Made by a program: the position numbers and the translations under genes
Notes under the pieces: generated by a model
What the model saw: only the letters and a program-made list of their open reading frames with translations
Told to the model about the DNA's origin: nothing
The model's database searches: none
Shown here: in pieces, positions 1 through 12,483 of the stretch
Position numbering within the stretch: the stretch's first letter is position 1
How the letters are laid out: the number at the start of each line of letters is the position of its first letter
From: Trema orientale
Taxonomy: Eukaryota; Streptophyta; Magnoliopsida; Rosales; Cannabaceae
Length of the DNA: 64,000 bases
Assembly: GCA_002914845.1 (NCBI GenBank)
Contig: JXTC01000040.1
Span: 62,001-126,000 of the forward strand
Direction: 5' to 3'

Positions 1-795
1 ATGGAATTTACCCTTTAAGAAAAGTATGGGGAACAGCAAGAGAGGCTTGGAAAGAGATCTTGTTAACTCCTGTGAGATCCTTACCCTTCTGCCATCGTGT
101 TTTGTACTTTGTAGGAAAATAGTTTTAGACTAAGCCATGTCAAAGATATCATATACTAATTTGCCATAAATTCAAAACTTGTATAGCTTGCCGATGCTCA
201 ATGCTGCTACATCAATATAGATTTCTCTTTTTCATATAAAAGCTTGTACCTCAAAGCAGTGAAATATCACTCTTCTTTTTATCAGGGGGAACATTTCTTA
301 GTTGTCACTCACAAATCAATTTTGAGAGCATTGATCTGCACTGCTTTGGGGTTAGGCCCAGAAAGGTATTGATGTTCTCTATGAATAATTAATTTTCCAT
401 AACTCTTTCAGAGGCATGGTCGCAGATATAACCTAGTGGTAATCATGCATCCTCCCAATATGGAGGATCCCAAGTTTGAATCCCTACTCCTCAATCATTG
501 AGGGGGGGGAAAAAAAAAAAGAGAAAAAACCACCTATTTCAGAGGAACTGGGAGATTCTTTAGGAGTATCTAGCACTGATTTGACTGAACTTTTCATATA
601 GTTTAATAGTCGGTCATTTACTTCTTGTTTTAAGAATCAATCACATGACATTGGTGTTCATGGTTCAGGTTCCGTGCAACTGATGTGAATAACGGCGGAA
701 TAACTGTATTCAAATTTAACCCAAGAGGAGAAGCAATGCTTCAGAATTTGAATATGACTTCCCACATGTACAGCGATCATGTCTATCTGTACTGA
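1..795 (+). CDS. Histidine phosphatase / phosphoglycerate mutase-like protein (2-carboxy-arabinitol-1-phosphatase-like), 3' part
   Basis: Only the C-terminal part is in the window; the gene starts to the left. Three exons join in frame: 1-71 (codons begin at base 3), 286-365 and 669-795, with introns 72-285 and 366-668 using gt...ag. The last exon starts with the G completing an Arg codon and ends at TGA 793-795. The second exon carries VVTHKSILRAL, the second catalytic histidine region of the histidine phosphatase superfamily (V-x-H-x4-R), followed by an LGLGPERFR stretch typical of plant phosphoglycerate mutase-like proteins. The protein ends MYSDHVYLY. Members of this family hydrolyse sugar phosphates; some plant members are named probable 2-carboxy-D-arabinitol-1-phosphatase, but the substrate cannot be told from this fragment. 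A SINE sits in the last intron. The gene converges with the ASY4-like gene. Confidence 0.82.
415..533 (+). mobile_element. tRNA-derived SINE inside an intron
   Basis: A 119-bp segment has an A-box-like CCTAGTGGTAATC and a B-box-like GTTTGAATCCC in tRNA order, a G-run, and an A-rich tail. It is flanked by near-identical 12-bp direct repeats at 403-414 and 534-545 (11 of 12 match, core TTTCAGAGG). This is the hallmark of a SINE inserted by target-primed reverse transcription. It lies in the last intron of the phosphatase gene, in the sense direction. Confidence 0.55.
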
Positions 796-1380
796 AACTG
801 TGGATTTACAGTGTACTGTGTGGTGAGAGAGGAAGGCCAACCCTGCTTCTGCTACATGGGTACCTCCAAGTCCAACACTCAAAACTGATACAATAGTTAC
901 TGGCGGAAATGAGTGGAGGAGTTTGATGATTGAGCAACAAGAGGTTGAACTGTAAAATTTCAACCGTGCATTTGAGATTGATTCTTTTTCTTTTGTTCTT
1001 CAGATGAATGTTTGAAGACAATAATTGGGGCATATTAAACCTGTTGAATAACTCCAGCTTAACCACCTTTTTTTTTTTTTTTTGTTTCAGAATTGTATTA
1101 TGACGTTCTTTTGCAGTCTCATTATTTATAGTATAATACCACATTCTGGAGAGAGGAAAATAGCTAACTCTATCCAGAGACTTAGGTAGTGGAAGAAAAC
1201 TCAAGGAAAATGGTTTCTGCATTTCTTGAGAACAGTATTGATGAACTCAAGGATTAGACTAACCAGCACCAAGGGCTAATACATGTTAGACTCTATGGAT
1301 TCACCCACCCAAATTCATACACAACCAATATCTATAATGGCTCTCTGAAATAAGTTTTGGAAGGCGGAGAGCAGAGACTA
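796..1380. other. 3' flank between convergent genes
   Basis: This is the 3' UTR and downstream flank of the phosphatase gene. It holds a long T-run around 1066-1083. I see no intact gene. From 1189 to 1353 one frame stays open apart from a single stop and reads ...RLYGF...NGSLK, which faintly recalls a receptor-kinase N-lobe; this is listed only as a weak observation. Confidence 0.5.
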
Positions 1381-2370
1381 ATAGGTCTGTGCAATAATGT
1401 ACGCGGGAAGAAGAAAACAATGCTTTAAAGTCTAAAGCAATTAGTCATATCTATAATCTATCAATTGTAAACAAAAAGCTGAAGACCAAAACAGAAACTA
1501 TAGCTGTTTTGCAACAGGGGACAAAGTATCTTAGATCCTTACACATATAAAGTTTGGCCTTTACCTAAAGATGAATTATTCTATTTATCTGGGTATAAAA
1601 GAAACCACTTTAGTATAGACTGTCGAGAGCTGTGATTTGAAGTTAACCATGCCGAGCATTATAGACAATTCAAATTTGCTTTGCTCTACTTCCAGAATGA
1701 CAAAAAAGAAGGAAGTTTATAGGGGAGCCCACCTTGAGTCAGGATGAAAGAGTTGTCAGGGGTGTGTTTATTCTGAACTGCCAACAGAAGAAGCAAATCT
1801 TCAATCATCAAGCGGTAAATCCTCGTCTGAGGCTGTCTCAAGAAAGGAACCAAGAGTTTTCCTCAAAATGCTGAAATAGGTCTGTGCAATAATGTACGCG
1901 GGAAGAAGAAAACAATGCTTTAAAGTCTAAAGCAATTAGTCATATCTATAATCTATCAATTGTAAACAAAAAGCTGAAGACCAAAACAGAAACTATAGCT
2001 GTTTTGCAACAGGGGACAAAGTATCTTAGATCCTTACACATATAAAGTTTGGCCTTTACCTAAAGATGAATTATTCTATTTATCTGGGTATAAAAGAAAC
2101 CACTTTAGTATAGACTGTCGAGAGCTGTGATTTGAAGTTAACCATGCCGAGCATTATAGACAATTCAAATTTGCTTTGCTCTACTTCCAGAATGACAAAA
2201 AAGAAGGAAGTTTATAGGGGAGCCCACCTTGAGTCAGGATGAAAGAGTTGTCAGGGGTGTGTTTATTCTGAACTGCCAACAGAAGAAGCAAATCTTCAAT
2301 CATCAAGCGGTAAATCCTCGTCTGAGGCTGTCTCAAGAAAGGAACCAAGAGTTTTCCTCAAAATGCTGAA
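1381..2370. repeat. Exact 495-bp tandem duplication (2 copies)
   Basis: Copy 1 is 1381-1875 and copy 2 is 1876-2370, head to tail with no spacer. Compared base by base by eye they look identical. Each copy contains most of the last coding exon of the ASY4-like gene plus its 3' flank. Only copy 2 is attached to the true splice acceptor (exon start 2382), so copy 1 lies downstream of the functional stop codon and is a non-coding duplicate of the terminal exon. Identity implies either a very recent duplication or an assembly artefact. Confidence 0.95.
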
Positions 2371-3893
2371 AGTTTTGTCATCCTGAGTCCAAACACAAAT
2401 GTTTATCAGAATTTGCTTTTATGGGGAAAAGAGAGCAAAGTGGCTTCAACTCAGGAACCCTAAAGCTTGTGATTAGTATTATTACCTGGGTCTTCTTTTT
2501 CAGGGACTCCTCCAATCGAGCAATTTTATCTGAACAAGCTTTCTCATGTTCAGATATCATACTCTTCTCTTTCTTCCCTGGTAAATATCAATTCATTACA
2601 GCAAGACTGCTATAATTCGGTTTCACTAGAGAAGGAAAAGAGTCCTGTCACTTACTCATTTGTTCATATCGCTTTAAAAGCCTTTCCTTCTCCTCTTCAA
2701 ACCTGGAAATGGTATCTGAGACAGAAAAATGAACAAATTACCACGTTGTTTTCTCTAATCTCACCAAATATCATGTGTGGTAACTCTGAAAATAAAGCAT
2801 AAGATAAAACTCCCATGGAACGAATGTATTAGAACATGAATTACCATAAATTTGGTAAATCACAACAATCAGTACAATTTTAGTAACAAAACATAAATAA
2901 GAGGAATCTGAACAAGGGTATAGTAATTGGTTTTGCATATAGAGTCATCACATTACATAACAACAGTTGGATATAACAAGGTACAAATCAAAGTACCTTT
3001 CAAAGCCTGCAAATGGGTGGCTTTTTCCTTGCAAAATTGCTGATAAAGCAATTGGAACTTGGCAGTTTCATTTTTCAAACAGTTTTCGAACTGCAAATAC
3101 GCGAAGACCGCAAAATCACAAACTCAAAATTTTGGGCACTAATAAAAGCAATTAAACTCAAAATTGTCATCTCCAGTTGTTTATGTCGATTCATTTTATC
3201 CTCAGAGACTCAGACCTCTTTTGAGCTCTTTGAAAGTGCTTTAGCAAAACCTTGTCTGTGGACAGAGAGAAATAAAAAGCATCTTAATCAAATCAGGAAA
3301 TTATTCTGAAAAGAGTTTGATGGATTCAGAAATGTGGCTCTATTAATTTTACCTATCCTTATCGAATTTGGACTTCAATTCATCAATCATAGACTTGATC
3401 TCAGCACCCACACTGTCACCATAATCAAGTAACTAATTACTAACCACAAATTTCAATCATAATCACTAATTATTCAATGGAACAGTCCAAAACTCAAACA
3501 ATTAATGCATAATTAATTAGTTAGTTAATAATCGGAGTTTGAGGAAAGAGATTTGAATAACCTTGAAATGGTCTCCTCGTTCTTCTTCTGGCCATCCTTC
3601 TGAGCTTTCTCTCTGATTTCTTGAAGCGCAGACATTATGCCTTTGAGATCGCTACAATTTCCATTCAATTCTCGGTCTCAGATCTTCCACATCCACAAAT
3701 TACAACCAAAAAAAAAAAAGAAAAATCGAAAAAGGAATCGTATGGATTCGAACCTGGAGAGATCGAGATCGAGATCGAGGTCGCGATCAAGATCGAAATC
3801 CTTGGAGGCTCGCTTTTTCTGATCGGGTTTGGTGAGCTCCGGCTCCGGCTCCGGGCGGCGCTTCTTGCTGGTGGTGGCTTTGGCGGAGAACAT
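2296..3893 (-). CDS. ASY4: ASY4-like meiotic chromosome-axis coiled-coil protein
   Basis: Eight exons rebuilt on the minus strand: 3893-3754, 3651-3562, 3412-3353, 3255-3216, 3090-2997, 2715-2656, 2577-2486, 2382-2296. They total 663 nt, giving 220 aa, and every junction keeps frame with gt...ag borders. The N terminus is basic (KKRRPEPEP) and then has an alternating Asp/Leu/Arg run; the remaining ~170 residues are rich in K, E and Q and predicted coiled coil (KGIMSALQEIREKAQKDG, later EHEKACSDKIARLEESLKKK), ending in an acidic tail. Length and layout match the ~210-aa plant ASY4 group, which is related to the C-terminal coiled coil of ASY3 and acts on the meiotic axis. The name rests on recalled similarity, not on a search. 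The last exon lies in a tandem duplication. Confidence 0.68.
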
Positions 3894-4749
3894 GGCGTTG
3901 GAATATGGAATATGGATTTAGCTGAGGCTGAGAGAGCTCTGCTCTGAGGATTTTTGGGTGTTTGGGAGAAACAAAAATGGCGGTCTCGGGCTCACCCTCT
4001 CTTATCTCTTTGCGCGCGCTGCTTGATTTTGTTTGAAACAATTTTGAGTGAAAAAAATAATAATAATAATAATCTTGAGTGTAGTTACTCTTACTTGTAG
4101 ATCTTTGCATTTTGGTCCTTGCAATAAGAATATTTGGCAATTAAGTTTCTCAATTCACAAATTTATCAAAAAACAAAAAACAAAAAGAACATCGACACCT
4201 TTTTATTAATATCGCATAAAAAATTCTGTTTTTCTTTTTTTTTTTTTTCTATCAAATTTTAATGAATTTATATATATGGTTAAAATTAGAGTTTGAAACT
4301 TTTGAAGAAACTCTTTTACTCTTTAAAATTTGTCTATTCACATCCATAGAAGGCAACCACTTGGATTTATGAATATTTCGTAACATTTTAGGAACGAAAT
4401 TATTACTGAGACGCACAATTTATTTTTTTTTGGGACTTAGATTATATAATTTTAAAAGATAAAGATATTATTCTTTAATTCTTTTGACCCAATTTTGAAT
4501 ATTATATATATAATGAGATTTGATTAAGAAAACAAAAATAAATAGAATATTTTATTTAATATTAATAAAAAATGTGTATTCTTTTAGACTTTTACAGAAG
4601 GCTAAACATGATAAGTTTTTTTTTTCTCTTTTTTTTCTTTTATATCATTCTTATTTATTATTAATAAAAAAGTGTGATTTTTTTTTTTCAAATAGGTAAG
4701 ACGTGATATTTATATAGTATACATATTATTCATAATAAATATTAGACGA

Positions 4750-5340
4750 ATTAGCTTACATGCCTTAGGCACAAATGTGCTTTCGTGTCGTGTCATACTT
4801 GCTTCTTAGTCGTATCGTATCATGCCATACCCGAGATTCAAAATTACTGGTCTAGTACAGTCCATTGGCCTATGCTTAAACGTGTCGTATCGTACTGTGT
4901 CAGTCCATGTGCCTAGACGTGCCAATCATTTGGGCCAAAATTGGCGCATTTTATTGGTAAAATTTTCTTAATTTTAGTACCATTTCATAAACTTCTTTTC
5001 CCCCAAACCATTCATATATGTACAGAAAAACAACAATAACAGAATAAATTAAAGATAAAAAATTCTTGAACACCAAAGAATAACAAAAAGAGAAAAAAAA
5101 AAAAAAAAACTTGTAAAATATTGCAAACCATAATTGATAATAGATTGTTTCCCAATTAGGTTAATACTTATATATTAGAAAAATAATTTGAAATAATACA
5201 TATATAACATACTAACGTGCTATGCCTATGTGCTAGCGTGCTACGTCGATGGGCCGTGTCGTGCTTAAGATATGAGTCCGACATCACCCACATTTTGGTA
5301 TGTCATGTCGTGCTAATGGCTCGACTCTCTTGATAATTCT
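4750..5340. repeat. Degenerate repeat rich in GTGTCGT / TCGTATCGTA words
   Basis: Two patches (about 4760-4945 and 5210-5340) are dense in variants of CGTGTCGTGTC, TCGTATCGTATC and GGGCCGTGTCGTGC, separated by an AT-rich middle. Such word-rich segments are common in non-coding parts of old plant transposons. No terminal repeats or target duplication could be fixed, so the class is open. Confidence 0.35.
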
Positions 5341-5700
5341 ACTGTGACACGTTACACAATGGTATACTTTTTAACAATTTTTTGAACAAAATTATTTTTC
5401 TTTCAATTTTATAGAATTTTAAATGAAATAAATATTAAATTTTTTTATTAAAATAATAAAATAAAAAATACCAACCTCTTAAAAAGAACATTAATCAACT
5501 CATCTCACAGGTTAACATTTGTACTTTAGAATGATTTGTTTAATTATTAAAACATGAAAAGCTTTTTTTTTATTCTTTATTTTTATCATTTGACATGTGA
5601 CCTATATTATATTTTATAACATAATATACTATTATTATAGTATAGAAAATATTTTTATAAAATCCATATATTAAGACTACCTCTAACGTTGTTCTTGCCT

Positions 5701-6116
5701 GGCTATGTTTGGTAGGAAGGAAAAGGGAGAGGAAAGAACAGTTTTGATGGAAAAGTGGAGAGAAATAAATTGTTGGGTTGTTTGGTAGAAGGGAAAAGGG
5801 AAGGGAAGAGAAAAGGGGAGGAAAAAAAGTGGTGGGACCCACTCAAATATTTTCCTTCCAAAAATGGAGAGAAAAGGAGGAGAAAAAGTTTTTTACTCAT
5901 GTTTTAAAGTGAATTTACCAAACTTACCTTGTATACTACTTTTAAAATTTAAATAAAAATGGCAAAATAGTCATTTTAAAATATACTAGTTTTCTTTCCT
6001 TCATACATACCAAACAACAATGGAGAAAATGTATTTTCCTTTCCATCCTACACATTTTCTTTCCCTCCCAATTTTTTCTTCCCTCCTACTTTCTTTCCTC
6101 TCAACCAAACATAGCC
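5701..6116. mobile_element. MITE with ~15-22-bp terminal inverted repeats
   Basis: The left end starts GGCTATGTTTGGT and the right end finishes with its complement ACCAAACATAGCC. Both arms continue as purine-rich versus pyrimidine-rich sequence, so the whole 416 bp can fold back. Internal similar copies of the end motif occur near 5777 and 6000. I could not find a clear target-site duplication, so the superfamily is unassigned. Confidence 0.6.
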
Positions 6117-6173
6117 TTAGAGCTAGTCGTGCTCCAATCAAGTGTCAAAATGGATCCCTCCTATAATGTTCTT

Positions 6174-6316
6174 TACCCTCCCACCTCCCTCCCCTCCTTC
6201 CCCCTCCTCCTCTTTTTTCCTTGTTTTTGACAAATTTTTGAAAATGCCCCCCTCCTCCCCCCATCCCCCCCTTCCTCCTCTTTTTTTCTTGTTTTTGACA
6301 AATTTTTGAAAATGCC
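6174..6316. repeat. C-rich tract with 68-bp tandem duplication
   Basis: A stretch of CCTCC and C-runs is followed by TTGTTTTTGACAAATTTTTG and AAAATGCCC, and the block repeats once with a 68-bp period (CCTCCTC at 6206 and 6274). The strand is almost pure pyrimidine for about 70 bp. Confidence 0.7.
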
Positions 6317-8533
6317 CGAACTTAAAAGTTTATTTTCACATATATTTGGAATAAAAGGGATCTTTGGGGTAAAAGATAGGGAGATTTTTTTTTTGTATGC
6401 AAAGAATATTCTTTTTGATATAGTATTTAGAATAATAGGTTGAAGATGGAAAAAATATATATATAGTACAAAAATTGTTCCATTTTAGAGTTTTAGTTGC
6501 TAAAAAATATAATAAAATCTAGATAAATAATGTTCAAATCAATTAATAACCTACGTTAAATAATAAAATTTTTCGGTCCCAACTCAAGTCAATCTACTAA
6601 ATTAATATCTCGCTAAATACATAAGATAATGACTTTTTCATAGTTTTTTAGGGCCCATCGAATATATAAATTAATAATTGATTAAATACATAAAAGAAAT
6701 AACATAAATATTTATAATATTAATGATTTTTTTTTTATAGATAACTTCTATTTTCTCAATTATGTTTTTTTTTCAAAATGTATCTAAAGTTGTTTTCTTA
6801 TCATTTGCACTTAAATTGAACTCAGTCTCATAATAAAATTTTTGCAATGGATACATCACCTTCACCTTCGGTAAATGATTTGGAACCTATTTATAATGAT
6901 TTGTCTCATTGAAGTAAAACTAATGACTATTAATTATCGTTATTATGTTCAATATACATAAAACATCTTGAAATACTATAATTTATAAGTATTAAAATTT
7001 AAAGTTATATTTATGATCATATATATACTTATTTACTTTTTGATATATACTGAAAATTAGCTTTTAGAATTTTATTTATGTATAAATAATATATAATAAC
7101 TTCTGTGTATATAAATATTAATTTTTCGACTTCTTTGTGTACATACATTAATTTTGATTGTTTATTAGAGGTCATATACATATTTTAGGGAAAAAAAGTT
7201 CAAGTACTAAGCTCATATTATTTTTTAAAATTAATAAATAATTTTAATAAAGTAATAATTTATTTTAGTCCCAATATTATTAATTTATAGAGATCTTACT
7301 GTAGATTTAAGTTTGGAAATGGCCTTCGTAATGATATTAAAAAGTGAAAAGAGGGTCCCACAAAAAAAAAAAAGTGAAAAGAGGGTAGATATAAAAATTC
7401 TGGAATAAAAATGTGAAATATATTTAAACAGAGTTTATATATAGATAAGTGCTGTTAGCAATTTTAAATTATCCACTAACTCAAACGGACGTGGCCACGT
7501 GGGTGGGTTTGGACGAGAATCGTGTGAACACGATCCACACAGCAAGCGTTGAGGGACACGCGTGAGCGTGACTGCCTTCAAATGGATCAGAAGTTGAAAA
7601 AGTGAAAGGCACATACATTGATTCTCATAAAGCAATAGAGCATTGAACCACCAACGTTTTTTTGTCCTTTTTTTTAAAAAATTATTATTAGAATTAAAAA
7701 AAAACTTGTCTGTCAAAAAACAATTACTATTAGAATTAAAAAAAAAAACTTGTTTGTCTCTTTTTGTTTCTGATTTATATTTTAGATCAAACAAATATGT
7801 TATAACAACATATTTAAAAGGAGATTGTTCCAATAAGTTTACTCTCCACTACCAATCCCTACGTAAATCTGACAAAAGTGAACATAAACATCAAAATAAA
7901 TATCATTTCTTTATCAGGGAACAGAATTCAACAAACAAAAGTCCTGCAAGGTAGCAAAAGAAGTACATAACATCTTTCTAATCCAACAAATGTAGTATTA
8001 CAGTATCTCTCTAAAATCTTCTGAGGGAGCATTAGCTAAATGGTGTTTAGTTATCCATACAATACAATATAATGGTTAACTTGGACACCAGAAAACCGAG
8101 AGAAAAAAATAAATACATCAAATAATTGATGACTATACTCTAAATGTCTTTTAGTCATAATAGAGAAATACGATAATCGGTAAATCTAACTCTAAAAAAT
8201 TGAAGATTTAGGCTAATATCATTGCCTTTTTTATTGTTAAAATTTATAGTTTACTTATACAAAGGGTACTTTCATCTGACAACCATTATTGTTGTGTAAT
8301 GTACCAAAAAATAAGGTACTTCTTAGGTAGCTTGAAAGAGTGAGAAGTAGAGCATGCTAGCCCACTGGGGTTTAGTTTAGTAGGTGAGGTGGAGTGGAAA
8401 TTGACTAATAGGTGGGGAGTTAGAGTTATAAGATGCGTGAATTATTATTATTATTTTTTTGTTTGTAATAAGTAAAAATTATAGTTAAACTTTATTTAAA
8501 AAAAAAAATAGAGCATACTATTCATATTGAAAT

Positions 8534-9502
8534 AGGTTTTTGGTCTATTTAGTCCTTTGATTATACAAGTTGTTACTATTTGGTCTCTTAACTTTAAATT
8601 TTGGCAATTAAGTCCCTTGACTATTTGATTGCTAGCAATTTGGTCCTAAATACTAACTGGCGTTAACTTTTCACAATAAATGCACGTGAGGTGTCAAGTG
8701 AGGTTGTTTGCTGAGAAACTGAGGAGTAATTACGAGGTTTTTCAGGGGTCATATTGGAGGGAGATTTTGCCATGTGTTATATATTAGAGGGAAAATTTAG
8801 TATGTTGGAGGGAAAGTGGGTATTATTTATCAAGTATATTATTTATTTATTTATTTGCTAGTGTTTGCTTGTCAAATCTTGCGGTAGTGGAGTTTCTTCT
8901 TGAGTTCTATTGCAATCTTTTTTACCATAAAATTGATAGTTAATGGATTATGATACGATAGTTTATACTGGTACATGTGATGTTCCTTTGGTTTTATCTA
9001 TTGATATATTCATATAATATTAATTTATAATTAAATGCAATCTGCTTAATTTTTTTAATAATTTGCAAATGTAATTTTTAGTTTTGTACACTCTTTTGCT
9101 TTATAAATATTGTTTTTTAATATATGTATTATCGTGAATATATGAATTAACATTATCATGTGATTGACAATATAATATAATACAAATAAAATAAAATTAT
9201 AGGAATTGTGATAATTTTAATCCATATTTGTGTTTTATATTTACTAAAGTAAGATGCTATATTTGTGGGCTTAATATTTTAATTACCCTTAGAAAATCTC
9301 GTAATTACCCCTGAGTTTCTTAGTAAACAACCTCACGTGACACCTCACGTACATTTATTATGAGAAAGTTAACGCCAATTAGCATTCAAGACCAAATTTA
9401 TAGCAATCAAATAGTGAAGAGACTTAATTATCAAAATTGAAAGTTAAGGGACCAAATCGTAATAACTTGTATAGTCAAGGGACTGAATGCGCTAAAAACC
9501 CT
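8534..9502. mobile_element. Non-autonomous Mutator-like element with ~230-bp inverted repeats
   Basis: A 969-bp element is bounded by 8-bp direct repeats ATTGAAAT at 8526-8533 and 9503-9510. The arms 8534-8765 and about 9280-9502 are imperfect inverted repeats of each other (AGGTTTTTGGTC.../...AAAAACCCT, with shared phrases on 'fixed' words such as TATACAAGTT, AGTCCCTTGACTAT and GAGGTGTCA/TGACACCTC). The centre is AT-rich with no coding potential. Long terminal inverted repeats and an 8-9-bp duplication fit a TIR-MULE derivative. Confidence 0.75.
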
Positions 9503-9510
9503 ATTGAAAT

Positions 9511-10981
9511 TGCATCAACTGCTTATAGTCTTCTAGAAGGCCAGCCGTTTCCAACCTTTTAATAAACGCCAAACCCATTTTTCGTTTCTTTTATTTTATT
9601 TTTTTCCTGATTTTAAACAACATTCATCTTTCTTTTTTTTTTAAATATATTTTGTTAGTGCTATTTATTATTATTGAAATTTCAAGAGATTCCTTCTAGA
9701 ACACCAGCGCGGCTGCAGGCCCACAAACAAAGCCGGGTACAAGACAACGTAGACAGCAACTACTGAAAAGTAAGTGAAATGAATAATTTTGAACAAATAC
9801 TATATGATAATTAATTTTGAAACCATGTCACGCCGCAACAGGTGGGTTGTGCACTTCAATAACTATGTAATAATCTTATTCTAAAATATATTATCTCGGT
9901 AATATGTTTAAGAATAATAAAATATAAAATAAAAAGATCGTGGGTGGCTGGATGCTTTGGCATTCTTTTATTGGTTGACATGGAAATGATAAACTTGTGA
10001 AATGTACGTCAGCTCTTTATGTTTGTTTTTTCCTTTGTTTTAATGGAAGAGATTTATTTCTATTTTCTATTTCGTTTCGCATACACAGATGTGAAAGACC
10101 TTTAAATGTGGACCGAAGAAAAAGGAAAAAGGTAAAATGATGAGGACCATTTTGGACTTAACGTCAAGGAGTCATTGTGTTTTTTTTTTTTCAAAAAATA
10201 AAAAATAAAATTGGAGTGATTCTATTGCCATCAAATTAAATAATAATATCCCCTTGAGGCAAAAATATATATTTCGTTGTAGAGAATAAATAAACAGATT
10301 TTTAGTATTTTAAACCTGTTTATCCACTTAAAAATGGTTTTGTTGTTTAGGTCCATAATGAAAAACGTGTATGTGTGTGTGTGTTTTTTTTAAAAACGGA
10401 ATAATGAAAAAAAAAAGTTTATGCTTGACACAGAAGAGATACACGGAAAATGGTAAGTAAATTAAAATATTCTAGAGGTTAAATTTAAATTTGGATGGAG
10501 GCATGTGCGAAAATGAATTATTACTTACACTGATTCAATTGTTGATTAGTTTTTGCATCTAAAACTGTTACACGAATGCTCCACAAGTGTTCAAAGCCAT
10601 CACGGATATTTGGAAACCAATATATATAATATAATTTGGACAATTTTATACCTAAATGAACTTTTTTTAATTGTCAAACAATTATAAATAAAATAATGCC
10701 CCAGTCCAATAATCTTGTTTTGAAATATGCATTGTTTAACCTCAACGTAAGCATTCACAAACACAAAAGGAGACATTGATAGACAACCAAACACCTAAAG
10801 TTGAATTAGTGCCTTTTTATGTTGCTGACATGATGATGGATCCAAAACCAAAGATTTAATCAACTTTTTCGATTTTAAGAAACACATATAAATATTCTTT
10901 TAAAAAAAGTGGAACTAGAAAATATGAACGGCTCTTGTTATCCCAATGAATGCATTTTTTGTTAGAATAGTAATACCCTTT

Positions 10982-11012
<31 letters not shown>

Positions 11013-12480
11013 TGCTACTTTTTCTTTCCCTTTTAATAAAGCATTCTTAAGTTTAAATTAAAATGTGAAAAAAAGTAAAGAAAGTGATCTTTGGTCCTCT
11101 TACTAAATGTTGAAAAAAAACACTATGTAAAGACTAAAGGCCTTTAAACTATAAGTGCAAATTTGACATAGTGGTAGATGAAGTGTTACTTTCTTTGGTG
11201 TAATTTTGTCTAATAACATTAATTAAACTTTATCAAATAAATAAGAAATAATTTTATTTGTTTTCATTTAATTTGATAAATTATATTTTGCAATCAATTT
11301 ATCCAAGCTTTAGCATTTTTTTTTCTCCCTAAAACACAATATTTACACTTGACCATCATAAGAAACGAAGAAAAATAAATAAATAAATTAGGTCTGTCAT
11401 TCCCTCCTCCATAAATTTCTAGTGGAAAGAATTACATCCATGTTTAATTTTTCATTTAATATACGTACTTGAATCATCTCGTTTCTTTCCCAAAGTGTGC
11501 TAGAGAAATTTTTGTTTATAAGTTAAGATGTTGAATTCATAAATTAAATTTAACTTATTATTTGCTATGATTATAGTTTATTGTCTTATTTTTACCCTTT
11601 TTTTTCTTTAATAATTTGATAAAGTACGCTCCTAAATTATGTTTGGGAGGGGGAATAAGTGAAAAAGAGGAGAACAAGAAACTAGTGGATGAATTTGAGG
11701 TTGGTGGGTGTTTGGTAAACTATTTTTATTTTTAGAAAGGAAATGCTTATCTTTATGAATTTTAATTCATTAATTTGAGCTAATTTTAATTATTCCATAA
11801 TTCGTTGGATTCTCTCATCATTAAAAAAAAAAAATCATTTCTTTCTTTTAATTTTCAAATCAATATATTATGTCAATAATTCTGTTCTATTTTGTGTCCA
11901 ACTGTTAAATTTTTGACACATCATTTAAAATCATGAAATTAAAAAGAATTAAGTGAAGAAATTTTCAACCCTAATTTTAACCTTTTTGAAAAAATATATA
12001 TCAAAGTTATAATAGTTAAACACAGATTGGACGTAACTAAGATTTAATTTTGATAGAAGATCTCAATTCGTTTTCCTTCCAAATGATTTACCTCTTATTA
12101 ATTTCTTTCAAAAAAAATTATTATAAGATTTATACATAAATGACCCCTCCCATTCAAATAATCACATGAATTTTAGACCAATTAAACTAAGCTTAACTCT
12201 TATTAATTTTTATGTTAGCATTACACTAGAGACTGAACTTCGTAATCGTAGGATGAAAATCTCATCCATTGAATTCGTTTAACGAATTTGATTTTGTTTC
12301 CATTTTTTAATTTTAAAAAACGAGACAGAGAAAGAAAAAAAAAAAGAAATAAAAAATAATGAAAAATCCAAAAAAAAAGAGGTTCACGCGCTCGCGTGGA
12401 GCAGAGATGAAAATAAGGCAATGAAAGTTCAAAGTTGGTATTATTGGATTCGTCTATAAGAAGGCGACGAAAGACACGCT
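9511..12480. other. Intergenic AT-rich region with a (TTC)n microsatellite
   Basis: No supported gene lies here. A (CTT)n run of about ten units is at roughly 10980-11010. Several poly(A/T) tracts and short MITE-like fragments are present, but none has ends that I could define. The last 100 bp is the promoter of the RING gene, with a TATA-like TCTATAAG at 12453-12460 and a CT-rich leader at 12509-12526. Confidence 0.5.
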
Positions 12481-12483
12481 CTG

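Larger units (their letters stand above)
3894..8533. other. Gene-poor intergenic region
   Basis: This holds the promoter side of the ASY4-like gene near 3894-4100 and then about 4.4 kb of AT-rich DNA with poly(A/T) runs. No open frame resembles a protein. The identifiable pieces (a CGTGTCGT-rich degenerate repeat, a MITE, and a C-rich duplication) are listed separately. From about 6330 to 8520 I see nothing beyond low-complexity AT sequence. Confidence 0.6.

Noticed and set aside
3621-3947. 108-residue plus-strand open frame
   Set aside because: It lies antisense to exons 1 and 2 of the ASY4-like gene; its Glu/Ile/Arg periodicity is the complement of the coding repeat.
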